Shown here: in pieces, positions 7,534 to 15,700 of the stretch
Position numbering within the stretch: position 1 is the stretch's first letter
How the letters are laid out: each line of letters opens with the position of its first letter
Source of the DNA: SFLA01 sp045595785
GTDB taxonomy: Bacteria > Bacillota > Clostridia > Oscillospirales > CAG-382
NCBI GenBank assembly: GCA_045595785.1
Contig: JAZOBE010000025.1
Location: forward strand, 1 to 49,668
DNA: 49,668 bases
Direction: 5' to 3'
Program-made: the position numbers and the translations under genes
The notes under the pieces: model-generated
Told to the model about the DNA's origin: nothing
Database searches by the model: none
The model's input: only the letters and a program-made list of their open reading frames with translations

Positions 7534-9954
7534 ATGAAAAGATATTCCGCATTAATACTGTGCTTACTGCTGTTGCTCCCCTGCCTTGCCGCCTGCAAGA
7601 CGGAAAAGACGGCGGTGGATATTCCCCAGCGTATTTTTGTTTACAACGGAAACGAGCTGTATACGCTGCTGTACTCTATATATTCGGCAGAGGACAAAAC
7701 CGATGTTTCCGGAGAAGCAAGCCGTATTGCCCACAGCATGAAGGGCTGGGAATATTACGGCGAAAACATAGGCGGTGCGAAATATGAGGGCAAGATATAC
7801 GAAAGCGGAGATTATATTGCCGACAGTGACGATGCGTTCAAAGCCGCGGTGAAAAAAGCCAAGGCAGGCGAGGTTATATTCATTCCCTCCGGTGTGACCA
7901 TCGACCTTTCCGACCTGCACGCCACCGAGACTTTTACCGCAAAGCTTAACGAAGGAGTTATAGTTGCCTCTGACAGAGGTATTAACCAAGGCGGAACGCT
8001 GAAGTTTTCACATCCTGCGGGAACCATGCTGGTGTGTAAATCAAACTGCGTGGTAACGGGACTTAATCTGTGCGGAGTTATAGCTCCGTCGGGAGTTACG
8101 GCAGACCGAGGTCAGGACAACGGTATTCGTATTGACGGAACGGGAATTACAATCTCCAATTGTGAGATAGCCTGCTTCAGCAAAAGCGGAATTACTATGT
8201 TCCCCAACGGAGAAGGAACGGTTACAGATTGCTTTATCCATCATTGCGCAAACGGCGTTTCGGACAGAGACAGCGGCATTACACTTAAAAACAACGCTTT
8301 TTTTGAAAACAAGGTGAACTATAAAAATGAGGGCGAGGACGATACTCCCCTCCCCGAAGGAAACGGTATACTCTCCCCTGCCGAAAAGACCGAGTCCCTG
8401 ATTGCTGCTGTATATCCCGATATAACAAGCGCCGTCTTCCCTGCTGACGGATACGAGGTATACAAAATGCTGTTAAGCATTTCCGAGGGAGACACCGATA
8501 AGATCACAGAGGCGCTTGCTTACCTTTCGGGAACCACAAACTACTATTATTATAAAGACAAGCTTTCTGTTACCCAAAACGGAATCGAATACGGCGTCCG
8601 CAACGACGGCACTCCTCTTGGCGGCGGAAAAGGATATGAAAATATTATTACCGAGGGAGATTACACCGTAACAGATACGGCACAGCTGGTATCTGCTTTA
8701 AGAAGTGCTAAAGCAGGTGAAACCGTATATATTCCCGACAAGACCAAAATATCCGTTACGGGGCTTACCCTTACCGTACCCGAGGGAGTAACGCTTGCAT
8801 CCAACAGAGGATACGTTTATGGGGACGGCAGTGTGTCCACGGGCGGTATGCTGTATACTACATCAAGGCAAAAGGAAGCCATTATTCTTTCCGAAAACGC
8901 CTGCTTTACGGGACTCACCTTTGCAGGAGCAGACACGGAAAGGCATATGTCCCACCTGCAGAGAGGACTTAACGAGGCAGGCACTTCTTATACGGATTAT
9001 TATTATTCGCTTATATTGTCCCGAGGAATAGTTATACGCGGAAACAACGCGGAGGTCAGCAACTGCGAGATATCCGGTTTTTCCGAAGCAGGCGTGCTGA
9101 TAGAGGGCAAAAAAGGTGTTAAAATACACCATTGTTATATCCACCACAACCAGAGAAACGGTTTTGGTTACGGCGTAACCCTTTACGGGCAGGCAGAGGC
9201 GGAGATATACCGAAATCTGTTTAACTTTGACCGCCACGCCATCGCTGCAGACGGAGCGCCCGGTTCTTCCTATTCCGCCCATGATAATATCCACATGGGA
9301 ACGGCGATATATCATATATTCGATGCCCACGGCGGAGCCGACCGAGGCGACGGAACAGATATCGCCTGCGACAAGGTGGAAATGGAAAACAACGTGTTCC
9401 TTTCCGACAGACTGCCTTACAAAAAGCGCGGAACACCTGCCCAGCATTCGCTGTTCAAGCACAATATAGTCATTTACCCCGAAAGCTCATACGAATACCG
9501 TTTCCTTTACGGAAACAACTTTATATGCGAGGACAATATCTTCGGTATTGCCGAAGCGGAAAAGAAGGAATATTCCTTTGAGGACGGCACGTCTTATCCC
9601 CTCCCTACCGATGACGTAAAGATATACAAGGATATGGAGTATATCGATTCAAAGACCCACAGTCTGAGATATGCGTATATCCTGGTATTCACTCCCACAG
9701 ACGACGGATATTATATTTCCGAATACGGCAACAACCTTGATGACGGAAGTATTCGTAATTGGAATGAAAAGGTATATGTTCCCGATGGCGGTTTTGTTGT
9801 AACCTTCAAAAGCGAAAACGGCTCTTGGCGCAGATTGTACGATGCCATTTCCGCACGCCACGGTGTGATATATAACACCACCTTAATGCTTGACGGAGAT
9901 TTTATTGCCAAATACGACGGTGAGCTGTTAAGAGTAACCGCAAGCAAGAAATAG
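7534..9954 (+). CDS. lipoprotein with two right-handed parallel beta-helix domains
   Basis: GAGGAG at 7521-7526 sets the ATG at 7534 (806 residues). The signal peptide ends in the lipobox LAAC with Cys21, so the protein is probably anchored to the outer face of the membrane. The body is an internal duplication. Each half opens with an elongated helical segment (YTLLYSIYSAEDK; YKMLLSISEGDTDK) and a GDYIADSDDAFKAAVKKAKAGEVIFIPSG-type block (second copy GDYTVTDTAQLVSALRSAKAGETVYIPD). Each half then has beta-helix coils of the NCEI...SGITMF...CFIHHCANG type, as in pectate-lyase-like proteins. The second half also has HGGADRGDGTDIACD and NNVFLSDRLPYKKRG. The fold suggests polysaccharide binding or cleavage; substrate and activity are not evident. 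The RAYT gene begins 2 bp after its stop. Confidence 0.8.
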   Translation: MKRYSALILCLLLLLPCLAACKTEKTAVDIPQRIFVYNGNELYTLLYSIYSAEDKTDVSGEASRIAHSMKGWEYYGENIGGAKYEGKIYESGDYIADSDDAFKAAVKKAKAGEVIFIPSGVTIDLSDLHATETFTAKLNEGVIVASDRGINQGGTLKFSHPAGTMLVCKSNCVVTGLNLCGVIAPSGVTADRGQDNGIRIDGTGITISNCEIACFSKSGITMFPNGEGTVTDCFIHHCANGVSDRDSGITLKNNAFFENKVNYKNEGEDDTPLPEGNGILSPAEKTESLIAAVYPDITSAVFPADGYEVYKMLLSISEGDTDKITEALAYLSGTTNYYYYKDKLSVTQNGIEYGVRNDGTPLGGGKGYENIITEGDYTVTDTAQLVSALRSAKAGETVYIPDKTKISVTGLTLTVPEGVTLASNRGYVYGDGSVSTGGMLYTTSRQKEAIILSENACFTGLTFAGADTERHMSHLQRGLNEAGTSYTDYYYSLILSRGIVIRGNNAEVSNCEISGFSEAGVLIEGKKGVKIHHCYIHHNQRNGFGYGVTLYGQAEAEIYRNLFNFDRHAIAADGAPGSSYSAHDNIHMGTAIYHIFDAHGGADRGDGTDIACDKVEMENNVFLSDRLPYKKRGTPAQHSLFKHNIVIYPESSYEYRFLYGNNFICEDNIFGIAEAEKKEYSFEDGTSYPLPTDDVKIYKDMEYIDSKTHSLRYAYILVFTPTDDGYYISEYGNNLDDGSIRNWNEKVYVPDGGFVVTFKSENGSWRRLYDAISARHGVIYNTTLMLDGDFIAKYDGELLRVTASKK

Positions 9955-9956
9955 AT

Positions 9957-10502
9957 ATGGAAAAATTGAAACAGCGCAAAACCACGCGGTATCACGACGG
10001 AGATTATGATTCCGCAGGTGAAGTGTTTTTAACGTTATGTACAAAAGACAAAAAGTGCATATTGTCCCGTATTGTAGGGACCGGCGTCCGTTTCTTTCCC
10101 GCAAGCGCGGACAGCGATTGTGGGGAAGAAATCTTCGACGGTCCGCGTGTGGAATTGACACGTTACGGCAGAACTGTTGATAAATACATCAACCAACTGA
10201 ACAATTTTTATGACCATATAATTATCGATAGTTACGTCATTATGCCAAACCACGTCCATATTCTTTTGGTAATAAAAGAAGACGCCGTGGCTCAAAAGTC
10301 CAACACGGCACAAAACACAGTGGTTGCAAAGTTCGTTTCCACATTGAAAAGGTTTTGCAACAAGGAGTTTGGCGAAAACATTTGGCAATACCGTTCCTAT
10401 GACCACATCATAAGAGATTGGCAGGATTATGATGCACATTTGAGATACATAGATGAAAATCCGTTATATTGGAAACGAGACACATTATTTTCGGAAGAAT
10501 AA
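9957..10502 (+). CDS. REP-associated tyrosine transposase (RAYT, Y1_Tnp HUH family)
   Basis: The 181-residue protein is of the IS200/TnpA-REP type. The metal-binding HUH motif is HVH at 99-101 within MPNHVHILL. The catalytic tyrosine is probably Y148 in QYRSYDHIIRDWQDY, followed by LRYIDENPLYW. N-terminal RYHDGDYDSAGEVFLTLCT and the helix TVVAKFVSTLKRFCNKEFG are typical. The active residues are intact. These enzymes cut and rejoin single-stranded REP hairpins and are usually chromosomal single-copy genes, not classical IS elements. Residues about 39-63 look like an in-frame insertion: the DNA reads TTGTAGGGACCGGCGTCC at 10072-10089, an 18-bp inverted match to the repeat downstream at 10625-10642. 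No ribosome binding site is obvious; with a 2-bp gap, the gene may be translated by re-initiation after the lipoprotein. Confidence 0.9.
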   Translation: MEKLKQRKTTRYHDGDYDSAGEVFLTLCTKDKKCILSRIVGTGVRFFPASADSDCGEEIFDGPRVELTRYGRTVDKYINQLNNFYDHIIIDSYVIMPNHVHILLVIKEDAVAQKSNTAQNTVVAKFVSTLKRFCNKEFGENIWQYRSYDHIIRDWQDYDAHLRYIDENPLYWKRDTLFSEE

Positions 10503-10545
10503 AGATGCGACAACAGACGGCACTTTATAACAAACGGACTGTCGA

Positions 10546-10714
10546 GAAATCACCCCACAAATGCTGCCGCATTTGCGAGGACCGAGATTGGACGCCGGTC
10601 CCGAATATAAAAACGGACCGTCGGGGACGCCGGTCCCTACAAGAAATAGGATTCGACCTTCGCTATAAATGCGGACCGGCGGGGAATCACCCCAACGACA
10701 AAAATCACCCCAAT
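10546..10714. repeat. REP cluster next to the RAYT gene
   Basis: The cluster begins with a class A palindrome (CACCCCACAAATGC / GCATTTGCGAGGACC, 10551-10583). Two class B hairpins of GGACGCCGGTCC type follow (10589-10600 and about 10625-10637), the second ending in CTAC, i.e. a GTAG foot on the minus strand. It closes with GCGGACCGGCGGGG and two truncated AATCACCCCAA heads (about 10685-10695 and 10703-10713). This composition is that of a BIME-like cluster. An 83-codon frame that crosses it is not a gene. Confidence 0.75.
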
Positions 10715-10719
10715 AAATA

Positions 10720-10746
10720 AATCGGCACCTGTTACGGGTGCCGATT
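10720..10746. terminator. terminator between RAYT and the P-loop kinase
   Basis: Stem AATCGGCACC / GGTGCCGATT with a 7-nt loop, followed by TTTGTTGTT on the plus strand. It mainly serves the plus-strand genes; the minus side has a weaker T-tract. Confidence 0.75.
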
Positions 10747-10774
10747 TTGTTGTTGGACAAATCAGAATATATTT

Positions 10775-11290
10775 TTATAAATCAATATCTATTTCGTATC
10801 TATCATCGATAAGAATATAATTAACATTATGCTCCTTGGCAAGCTTTAACACCTGTGCATTATCCGCCAAAACGCTTTCCAAAGTACACCACTCATCGTT
10901 TCCGCGATTTTCAATGACGCTTGCATATCTCTTTATGTCAGCAAAGTGATTTTTTATATATGCCTCGCTCATAACAATGCAACAGTATCTGATGTTATCG
11001 AGATACTCTTTTTCAAAATCCTTTGACCAATCAAAAGGAACATAGCACCCCTCGATAATAAGATTTTGCTCGTTCTCTATGGCAGTTTTAGCTATTTCAC
11101 AAACAATCGGCCATAAATATGCCGTAAGCTCGGCATCGTCGCTCATCGGAGTAAGTTTTGTATTTCCGCTACGGATTAAGCCCATTTTCAAATGGTCTAT
11201 TGACAGATATGGATATTTGTATTTTTCAAGCAGTTTTTGGGAAAGGGCAGTCTTGCCCGTATGCGATGCGCCTGTAATTAATATAACCAT
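10775..11290 (-). CDS. small P-loop kinase-like NTPase
   Basis: 171 residues starting MVILITGASHTGKTAL; the Walker A motif GASHTGKT lies at residues 7-14. A Walker B-like strand NLIIEGCYVP and an acidic LSIDHLKMGLIRSG segment follow, an arrangement like AAA_33/zeta-type kinases and adenylate-kinase-like proteins that phosphorylate small molecules. Ribosome binding site AGGTGG at about 11296-11301. The ATG at 11288-11290 fits the Walker A position, which is normally within the first ten residues. It lies 69 bp downstream of a lipoprotein gene on the same strand and may be read from that operon. Substrate unknown; no antitoxin-like partner is present. Confidence 0.7.
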   Translation of the reverse strand: MVILITGASHTGKTALSQKLLEKYKYPYLSIDHLKMGLIRSGNTKLTPMSDDAELTAYLWPIVCEIAKTAIENEQNLIIEGCYVPFDWSKDFEKEYLDNIRYCCIVMSEAYIKNHFADIKRYASVIENRGNDEWCTLESVLADNAQVLKLAKEHNVNYILIDDRYEIDIDL

Positions 11291-11359
11291 CTATCCACCA
11301 CCTCTTTTTCGGCTAACAACAAAACCCGACAGATACGTATCAGATTTTGACTATAAAAA

Positions 11360-12016
11360 TTAATCGTTTGCAAAAGCGGACATTATTTCCACACTGCCGT
11401 CGGGGCTTACGGTGATATTTTCCGCCGCCTCGATAACGGGCAGAGACACGCCGTTATAGGTTCCGCGGAAGGGATACGAAACGGTTACGTGGTAAGCGTG
11501 GGTCTCCTCGGAAAGAGAAAGCTCCTTTTCCACGGTAGCCAGATAGGTGTATTCGCGCTTGGACACATCGTCTACGCTGACAGCGTCTGCGTTAAATGAT
11601 ATCGTCTCGCCGCTGACGGTAAGCTTGCAATCTCCGTAACGGGCGCTTACACTAATGGAATAAGACAGCAGATATATTTCTGCGGTATATTTCACCTTGC
11701 CTTCGGACACGGTTTTAAGTGTCCATCTCACCTCGATATCCACGCCGCAATCGTAATCCGAAGCAAAAACACCGCTTGCGTCCACAACCGTATCCTCATA
11801 GCCGGGGGTTGCAGGCTGAGAGTTCTCCTCAGGCACGCTTGTTTCGGGCACAGACGAGGTGTCCTCGGGCTTGGAAACGTCTGCGGGAGTTGACACTTCG
11901 GGCACAGACACCGAAACGCTTTCTTGGTTTTCGGGCTGTGAAGCAGTGTCGTTACCGCCGCAGGAAACAAGAAGCAGTGCGCACAGCAGGCAGACCGAAA
12001 TTATAATTTTTTTCAT
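11360..12016 (-). CDS. lipoprotein with Ser/Pro/Val-rich linker
   Basis: AAGGAGA at 12026-12020 sets the ATG at 12016 (MKKIIIS, 218 residues); an earlier in-frame ATG overlaps the preceding gene and lacks a site. The signal peptide ends in the lipobox LLVSCGG. Residues about 22-75 form an extended low-complexity linker rich in Ser, Pro, Val and Glu (SVSVPEVSTPADVSKPEDTS), typical of surface lipoproteins spanning the wall. The C-terminal 140 residues are predicted mostly beta-strand with alternating aromatic and polar positions. No family is recognised. It follows the lipoprotein gene at 12030-12995 by 13 bp and shares its promoter. Confidence 0.75.
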   Translation of the reverse strand: MKKIIISVCLLCALLLVSCGGNDTASQPENQESVSVSVPEVSTPADVSKPEDTSSVPETSVPEENSQPATPGYEDTVVDASGVFASDYDCGVDIEVRWTLKTVSEGKVKYTAEIYLLSYSISVSARYGDCKLTVSGETISFNADAVSVDDVSKREYTYLATVEKELSLSEETHAYHVTVSYPFRGTYNGVSLPVIEAAENITVSPDGSVEIMSAFAND

Positions 12017-12029
12017 AAAATCTCCTTTT

Positions 12030-12995
12030 TTATTCACCGCGGTTCGTATCGAAATTGATATGATGGTTCATATCGAGATTGATATAATATTCGGTGCCGT
12101 CAAACAAGCCTACCTCGGTAGGTGCATAATCGAAGCCCACCGCTTTATCGGGCCAGATGCTTACTGCGGCGTTTTTGTCGTTAGTCCAAGGAGAAGAAGT
12201 CTCGCCGTTGTAAAGGGTGAGATCGTATACGTGGAAGGACTTAAGGCACACGCCCATATCGGTGTTGGCATAGGTTATTTCCTTCCAATCCTCACAGGGA
12301 TTACCGGAGGTGTCTACCTTGGTGTTCTGAGGATAATCCAGCGCTACGTTAAACAGCAAAGCGGTGTTGCTTCCGTCTGCCTTTGCGCCCTTTACCTCAA
12401 GCTCAACGGAATCCTTGAACTTGCCCTTTACCGCCTCAACGGTAAGAAGTGCGTGGTCATCGCTTGTAATCTTAAGAGTAATAACGTAAGAATCGTTTTT
12501 AGGCAGTTTTTTTGAAGATTCGTACCAAGTGGGTGTATCTTCGTTGAGAGGCTCGTACATATTATAGAATATATGCCATCCGCCGGAAGTGCCGGACCAG
12601 CACAGACCTACGTCTACACAGTTCTGCCACCATTCACCCTCGTATACGTCAATGCCCAAAAATACGTAGCCGTTAAGATGCTTGCCGTCAGGCATGACAG
12701 TCTTTATCTCCATATCGTTAATATTAACGATTGCAGATGCACCGCTGAAGCCCTTTTGGGAATATACGGCAAAGGCAGGGCCGTCTACGTCACCCATCTT
12801 GCCGGTGTTGGTATAGTTAAGAGAATCGATAATTCTGTCTGCTTTGTCCATGGGATTTACGGAAACCTCCTCCGAAACATCGGAAACGCTGATTTCTTTT
12901 GATACCTCTGCGGAATGGTCGCTGTCCTCAGGCTCACATGCGACAACGCTTGCCGCCATTATAAAAACAAGTAAAACACATAAAAGCTTTTTCAT
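12030..12995 (-). CDS. lipoprotein, possible carbohydrate-binding beta-sandwich
   Basis: The ATG at 12995 (MKKLLCVLL, 321 residues) is supported by GGGAGG about ten bases upstream and by the lipobox SVVAC with Cys20. A short Ser/Glu/Val linker (SAEVSKEISVSDVSEEVSV) leads to a compact domain rich in Trp, Tyr and Gly (YEGEWWQNCVDVGLCWSG, GGWHIFYNMYEP). It ends in DFDTNRGE-like acidic residues. The Trp-rich beta-sandwich look suggests CBM9/DOMON-like sugar binding, but this is inference from composition. It is the first gene of a two- or three-gene operon with the lipoprotein and perhaps the kinase downstream. Confidence 0.72.
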   Translation of the reverse strand: MKKLLCVLLVFIMAASVVACEPEDSDHSAEVSKEISVSDVSEEVSVNPMDKADRIIDSLNYTNTGKMGDVDGPAFAVYSQKGFSGASAIVNINDMEIKTVMPDGKHLNGYVFLGIDVYEGEWWQNCVDVGLCWSGTSGGWHIFYNMYEPLNEDTPTWYESSKKLPKNDSYVITLKITSDDHALLTVEAVKGKFKDSVELEVKGAKADGSNTALLFNVALDYPQNTKVDTSGNPCEDWKEITYANTDMGVCLKSFHVYDLTLYNGETSSPWTNDKNAAVSIWPDKAVGFDYAPTEVGLFDGTEYYINLDMNHHINFDTNRGE

Positions 12996-13026
12996 TAATA
13001 AAGGCCTCCCTAATTGAGTTACACTT

Positions 13027-13055
13027 ATTATACTATATTCCGTTAACAAAATCAA
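13027..13055 (-). promoter_or_regulatory. sigma-A promoter of the lipoprotein operon
   Basis: TTGATT at 13055-13050, 17-bp spacer, TATAAT at 13032-13027 on the minus strand, about 32 bp from the start codon at 12995. Confidence 0.7.
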
Positions 13056-13069
13056 GATATACCAATTAC

Positions 13070-13098
13070 TTGCAATATTAAAAGTAATATGTTAAAAT
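13070..13098 (+). promoter_or_regulatory. sigma-A promoter of the MFS transporter gene
   Basis: TTGCAA at 13070-13075, 17-bp spacer, TAAAAT at 13093-13098. Divergent from the lipoprotein promoter, with 14 bp between the -35 boxes. Confidence 0.7.
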
Positions 13099-13138
13099 AT
13101 AAAAGACCAATCTGTATATGAAAGGAAAACTGCACTAT

Positions 13139-14683
13139 ATGAAACTTAATTATAAGCGCACTTTGTGCGTAGGCTTTGCGTTCTTCCTCATCACTGCCTT
13201 CTGGCAGGCGTACGATACTATTATTCCCAAAATTCTGACAGACCGATTCGGTATGTCGCAAACTCTGTCCGGAATTATTATGGCGTTGGATAACGTGCTG
13301 GCGCTTTTCCTGCTGCCGATATTCGGCGTTATTTCCGACAAGACCAAAAGCCGTCTGGGAAAGCGTACACCCTTTATTATTGCAGGCACGCTGGCGGCGG
13401 TAATAACCTTCTCTGCCCTCTCGGTTGCAGATGCGGTACAGCTTAAAAAGATCAACGCGGTTACCGACCTGTATGACGTTCAGGTGCGTGAGACGCTTTA
13501 TGATTATGAATATCCCGATACGCTTATGTCTCCTTCCGGCGAGGAATTTGTGTTAAAGGACAAGTTTGAAAGAGACGATTTTGTTAATATGCCCGTCACC
13601 TACAAGGACGGCACGGTTACCGAGGGCTATACCGACTATATGGTACCTGCAAGACAGGCGTATATTAAAAACGAGATTACCGCAAAGGACCCCTCTGCAC
13701 TTATATGGTTTATAGGTCTTTTGTTTGCGGTGCTTATTTCCATGGCGACCTTCCGTACTCCTGCGGTTGCACTTATGCCTGACGTAACGCCCAAGCCTCT
13801 CCGTTCCAAGGGCAACGCGGTAATAAATCTTATGGGCACGCTGGGCGGTTCGCTTATACTGGGTCTGGGTATGCTGCTGGGCACAGGTAAGACTGAAAAC
13901 ACATTTATGGGATATATTCCCTATTTCCTTGCGGTTGCCGCAATAATGGTAGTTTGTCTGGTGCTGTTCCTTCTCACGGTAAAGGAGAACAAGTTTGCCC
14001 GTGAAATGGAGGAGACGTCACGCAAATACGGAATTGAAGAAAAAGAGGAGACCGAAACGGGAAGTAAAAAGCTTTCCAAGGGCGAACGTAAATCCTTCCT
14101 TCTTCTGCTGGCTTCCGTAATTTTCTGGTATGCAGGCTATAACGCCGTAATAAGCAAATATTCGGTTTATGCCAGCAACGTCCTTGATCAGGACTATAAC
14201 ACCACCCTGCTGCTTGCAAACGTAGCTGCGCTGATCGCATTTATTCCCGTAGGTATCATTTCCACCAAGATGGGCAGAAAGAAGATGGTTATTGCAGGCG
14301 TAGTAATGCTGGGCAGTGCCTTCCTTATTGCCGCGTTTATGTCAAGCGCAACTCCCCCTTACGTTATGATGGTTATATTCGCACTGGCAGGAATCGGCTG
14401 GGCAACCATTAACGTTAACTCCTTCCCCATGGTAGTTGAGCTTGCCAAGGGCGGAAACGTAGGTAAATACACGGGATTTTATTACACCGCGTCTATGGCG
14501 GCGCAAACTCTCACCCCCGTTGTAAGCGGATTCTTTATGGATAATTTCGGTATGAAGACGCTGTTCCCTTATGCCGCAATATTCGTTGGCCTGGCACTTG
14601 TAACAATGCTTCTCGTACGTCACGGCGATGCTATTCCCGTTAAGGCGAAAAACGCCGCCGACTATATCCCTGATGTAGACTAA
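13139..14683 (+). CDS. MFS transporter, SLC45/sugar-cation symporter-like
   Basis: 514-residue integral membrane protein. The ATG at 13139 follows AAAGGA at about 13120-13126; the earlier in-frame ATG at 13118 overlaps that site. The N-terminal half has FWQAYDTIIPKILTDRFG and, between TM2 and TM3, the MFS loop motif SDKTKSRLGKRTPFI. A hydrophilic segment of about 80 residues (about 108-190) follows TM3, an unusual insertion. The second half begins after a charged loop (EEKEETETGSKKLSKGERK) and has the repeated motif STKMGRKKMV. The GxxSDxxxxRxGRRxP-type loop and AYDT helix resemble sucrose/GPH-type symporters; the substrate is unknown. Monocistronic. Confidence 0.85.
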   Translation: MKLNYKRTLCVGFAFFLITAFWQAYDTIIPKILTDRFGMSQTLSGIIMALDNVLALFLLPIFGVISDKTKSRLGKRTPFIIAGTLAAVITFSALSVADAVQLKKINAVTDLYDVQVRETLYDYEYPDTLMSPSGEEFVLKDKFERDDFVNMPVTYKDGTVTEGYTDYMVPARQAYIKNEITAKDPSALIWFIGLLFAVLISMATFRTPAVALMPDVTPKPLRSKGNAVINLMGTLGGSLILGLGMLLGTGKTENTFMGYIPYFLAVAAIMVVCLVLFLLTVKENKFAREMEETSRKYGIEEKEETETGSKKLSKGERKSFLLLLASVIFWYAGYNAVISKYSVYASNVLDQDYNTTLLLANVAALIAFIPVGIISTKMGRKKMVIAGVVMLGSAFLIAAFMSSATPPYVMMVIFALAGIGWATINVNSFPMVVELAKGGNVGKYTGFYYTASMAAQTLTPVVSGFFMDNFGMKTLFPYAAIFVGLALVTMLLVRHGDAIPVKAKNAADYIPDVD

Positions 14684-14687
14684 AAAA

Positions 14688-14739
14688 TCACCCCACAAAC
14701 GCCAGAGGCATTTGCGGGGACCCCGAAAAAAACACCCCA
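14688..14739. repeat. class A palindromic repeat
   Basis: TCACCCCACAAACGCC...GGCATTTGCGGGGACCCCGA at 14688-14725, followed by a partial second head AACACCCCAT (14731-14740). The orientation matches that of the copy beside the RAYT gene. It sits 4 bp after the MFS stop codon and before the terminator. Confidence 0.7.
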
Positions 14740-14748
14740 TACAAAACA

Positions 14749-14775
14749 AAACCGCCCTTAGCCAAAGGGCGGTTT
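14749..14775. terminator. bidirectional terminator between MFS and amidase genes
   Basis: Perfect 11-bp stem AAACCGCCCTT / AAGGGCGGTTT with loop AGCCA; T-rich on both strands. The converging amidase gene stops 2 bp away. Confidence 0.85.
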
Positions 14776-14777
14776 GT

Positions 14778-15533
14778 TTATTGTATCACATCTATTATTT
14801 CCTGCGCCAAGGCTTTGCAAAACTCCGCGCGCCAGGATGCGGAATTTAATTTTTCTGCCGCCGATTGGTTGGAGGCAAATCCGGTTTCGATAAGCACCGA
14901 GGGGTATGAGCCGTATTTGGTTACGATATATGCGTTATCCTTATCAAGCGCCGCTATCTTTGCGGTGTTATCCAGCTTTTCGGCAAAGGAAACGCAAAAG
15001 TCATTTATAAGTAAGCGGTAAGGATTGTTTTCGTAATAAAACAGCTCGTATCTGTCCACGGAAGGGTCGGTGGGGAAATTGTTTACGTGTATTGAAACAA
15101 AGAAATCTATGGGCAGCTCCTTGCTTAAAGCCAGAACGTATATGCCTCGCTCGTATGCGGAAAAGACGTTGTCCTCCACTATAAGGTCGTCGCGGTAATC
15201 AACACCGTTGTCAACGCAAAGGGTTATTATCTCCTCTGCTGTGGGAAACCTCTCGCCGTCATGTGTAAGCACCACCTCTGCACCCAAAGCGGTAAGCTCT
15301 TCGGAAAGCAGGCTGACCATATCCAGCGTAACCTCTGATTCGGTGCCGACAAGATATTCACTTGCACAGCCGGGGTCGCCGAAGCCGTGGCCCGCATCAA
15401 GCACAACCACTATTCTGCCGTCATCGGGCAGAGTGGGTATGCTTTCCTGGGGAGAAAGAACTTCACTTGAAATACATCCGCAAAAAAGCGTGCAAAAGCA
15501 CAAAATCAAAGCGGCACAAAAAAATCTTTTCAT
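14778..15533 (-). CDS. N-acetylmuramoyl-L-alanine amidase lipoprotein (Amidase_3)
   Basis: 251 residues from the ATG at 15533 (MKRFFCAAL), preceded by AAAGGAA. The signal peptide ends in the lipobox LFCGC with Cys20, so the enzyme is likely tethered to the membrane. The Amidase_3 zinc site is complete: His49 in LDAGHGFGDPG, a Glu at about residue 65 (ESEVTLDM) and a His in VSIHVNNFP. The catalytic Glu sits in VLIETGFASN. It cleaves the bond between muramic acid and the stem peptide of peptidoglycan. No SPOR, SH3 or LysM wall-binding domain is present; the lipid anchor replaces it. Monocistronic. Confidence 0.9.
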   Translation of the reverse strand: MKRFFCAALILCFCTLFCGCISSEVLSPQESIPTLPDDGRIVVVLDAGHGFGDPGCASEYLVGTESEVTLDMVSLLSEELTALGAEVVLTHDGERFPTAEEIITLCVDNGVDYRDDLIVEDNVFSAYERGIYVLALSKELPIDFFVSIHVNNFPTDPSVDRYELFYYENNPYRLLINDFCVSFAEKLDNTAKIAALDKDNAYIVTKYGSYPSVLIETGFASNQSAAEKLNSASWRAEFCKALAQEIIDVIQ

Positions 15534-15564
15534 ATTCCTTTCCCCCTTTCCAAGCGGTATATTT

Positions 15565-15593
15565 AATATATCATACCGAAAAAGGAATGTAAA
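15565..15593 (-). promoter_or_regulatory. extended -10 promoter of the amidase gene
   Basis: TTTACA at 15593-15588, 17-bp spacer ending TGA, TATATT at 15570-15565 on the minus strand; the TGnTATATT layout is an extended -10. Confidence 0.6.
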
Positions 15594-15639
15594 TATGTTT
15601 ATTGCCCGAAAAATGTAAAAAAATCTTGTATATGCCATC

Positions 15640-15668
15640 TTGTATCTTGTTTTTATATAGTGTATAAT
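15640..15668 (+). promoter_or_regulatory. sigma-A promoter of the aldo/keto reductase gene
   Basis: TTGTAT at 15640-15645, 17-bp spacer, TATAAT at 15663-15668, 32 bp before the ATG. Confidence 0.65.
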
Positions 15669-15700
15669 AGTATTATAAAGAAAAAAGCGAGGTTAATAAT

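Noticed and set aside
10469..10720. 83-codon frame downstream of the RAYT gene
   Set aside because: It translates the REP cluster; no ribosome binding site and no protein-like composition.
10775..11290. Toxin-antitoxin reading of the small P-loop kinase as a zeta-type toxin
   Set aside because: No epsilon-like antitoxin gene is adjacent; the neighbour is a lipoprotein gene.
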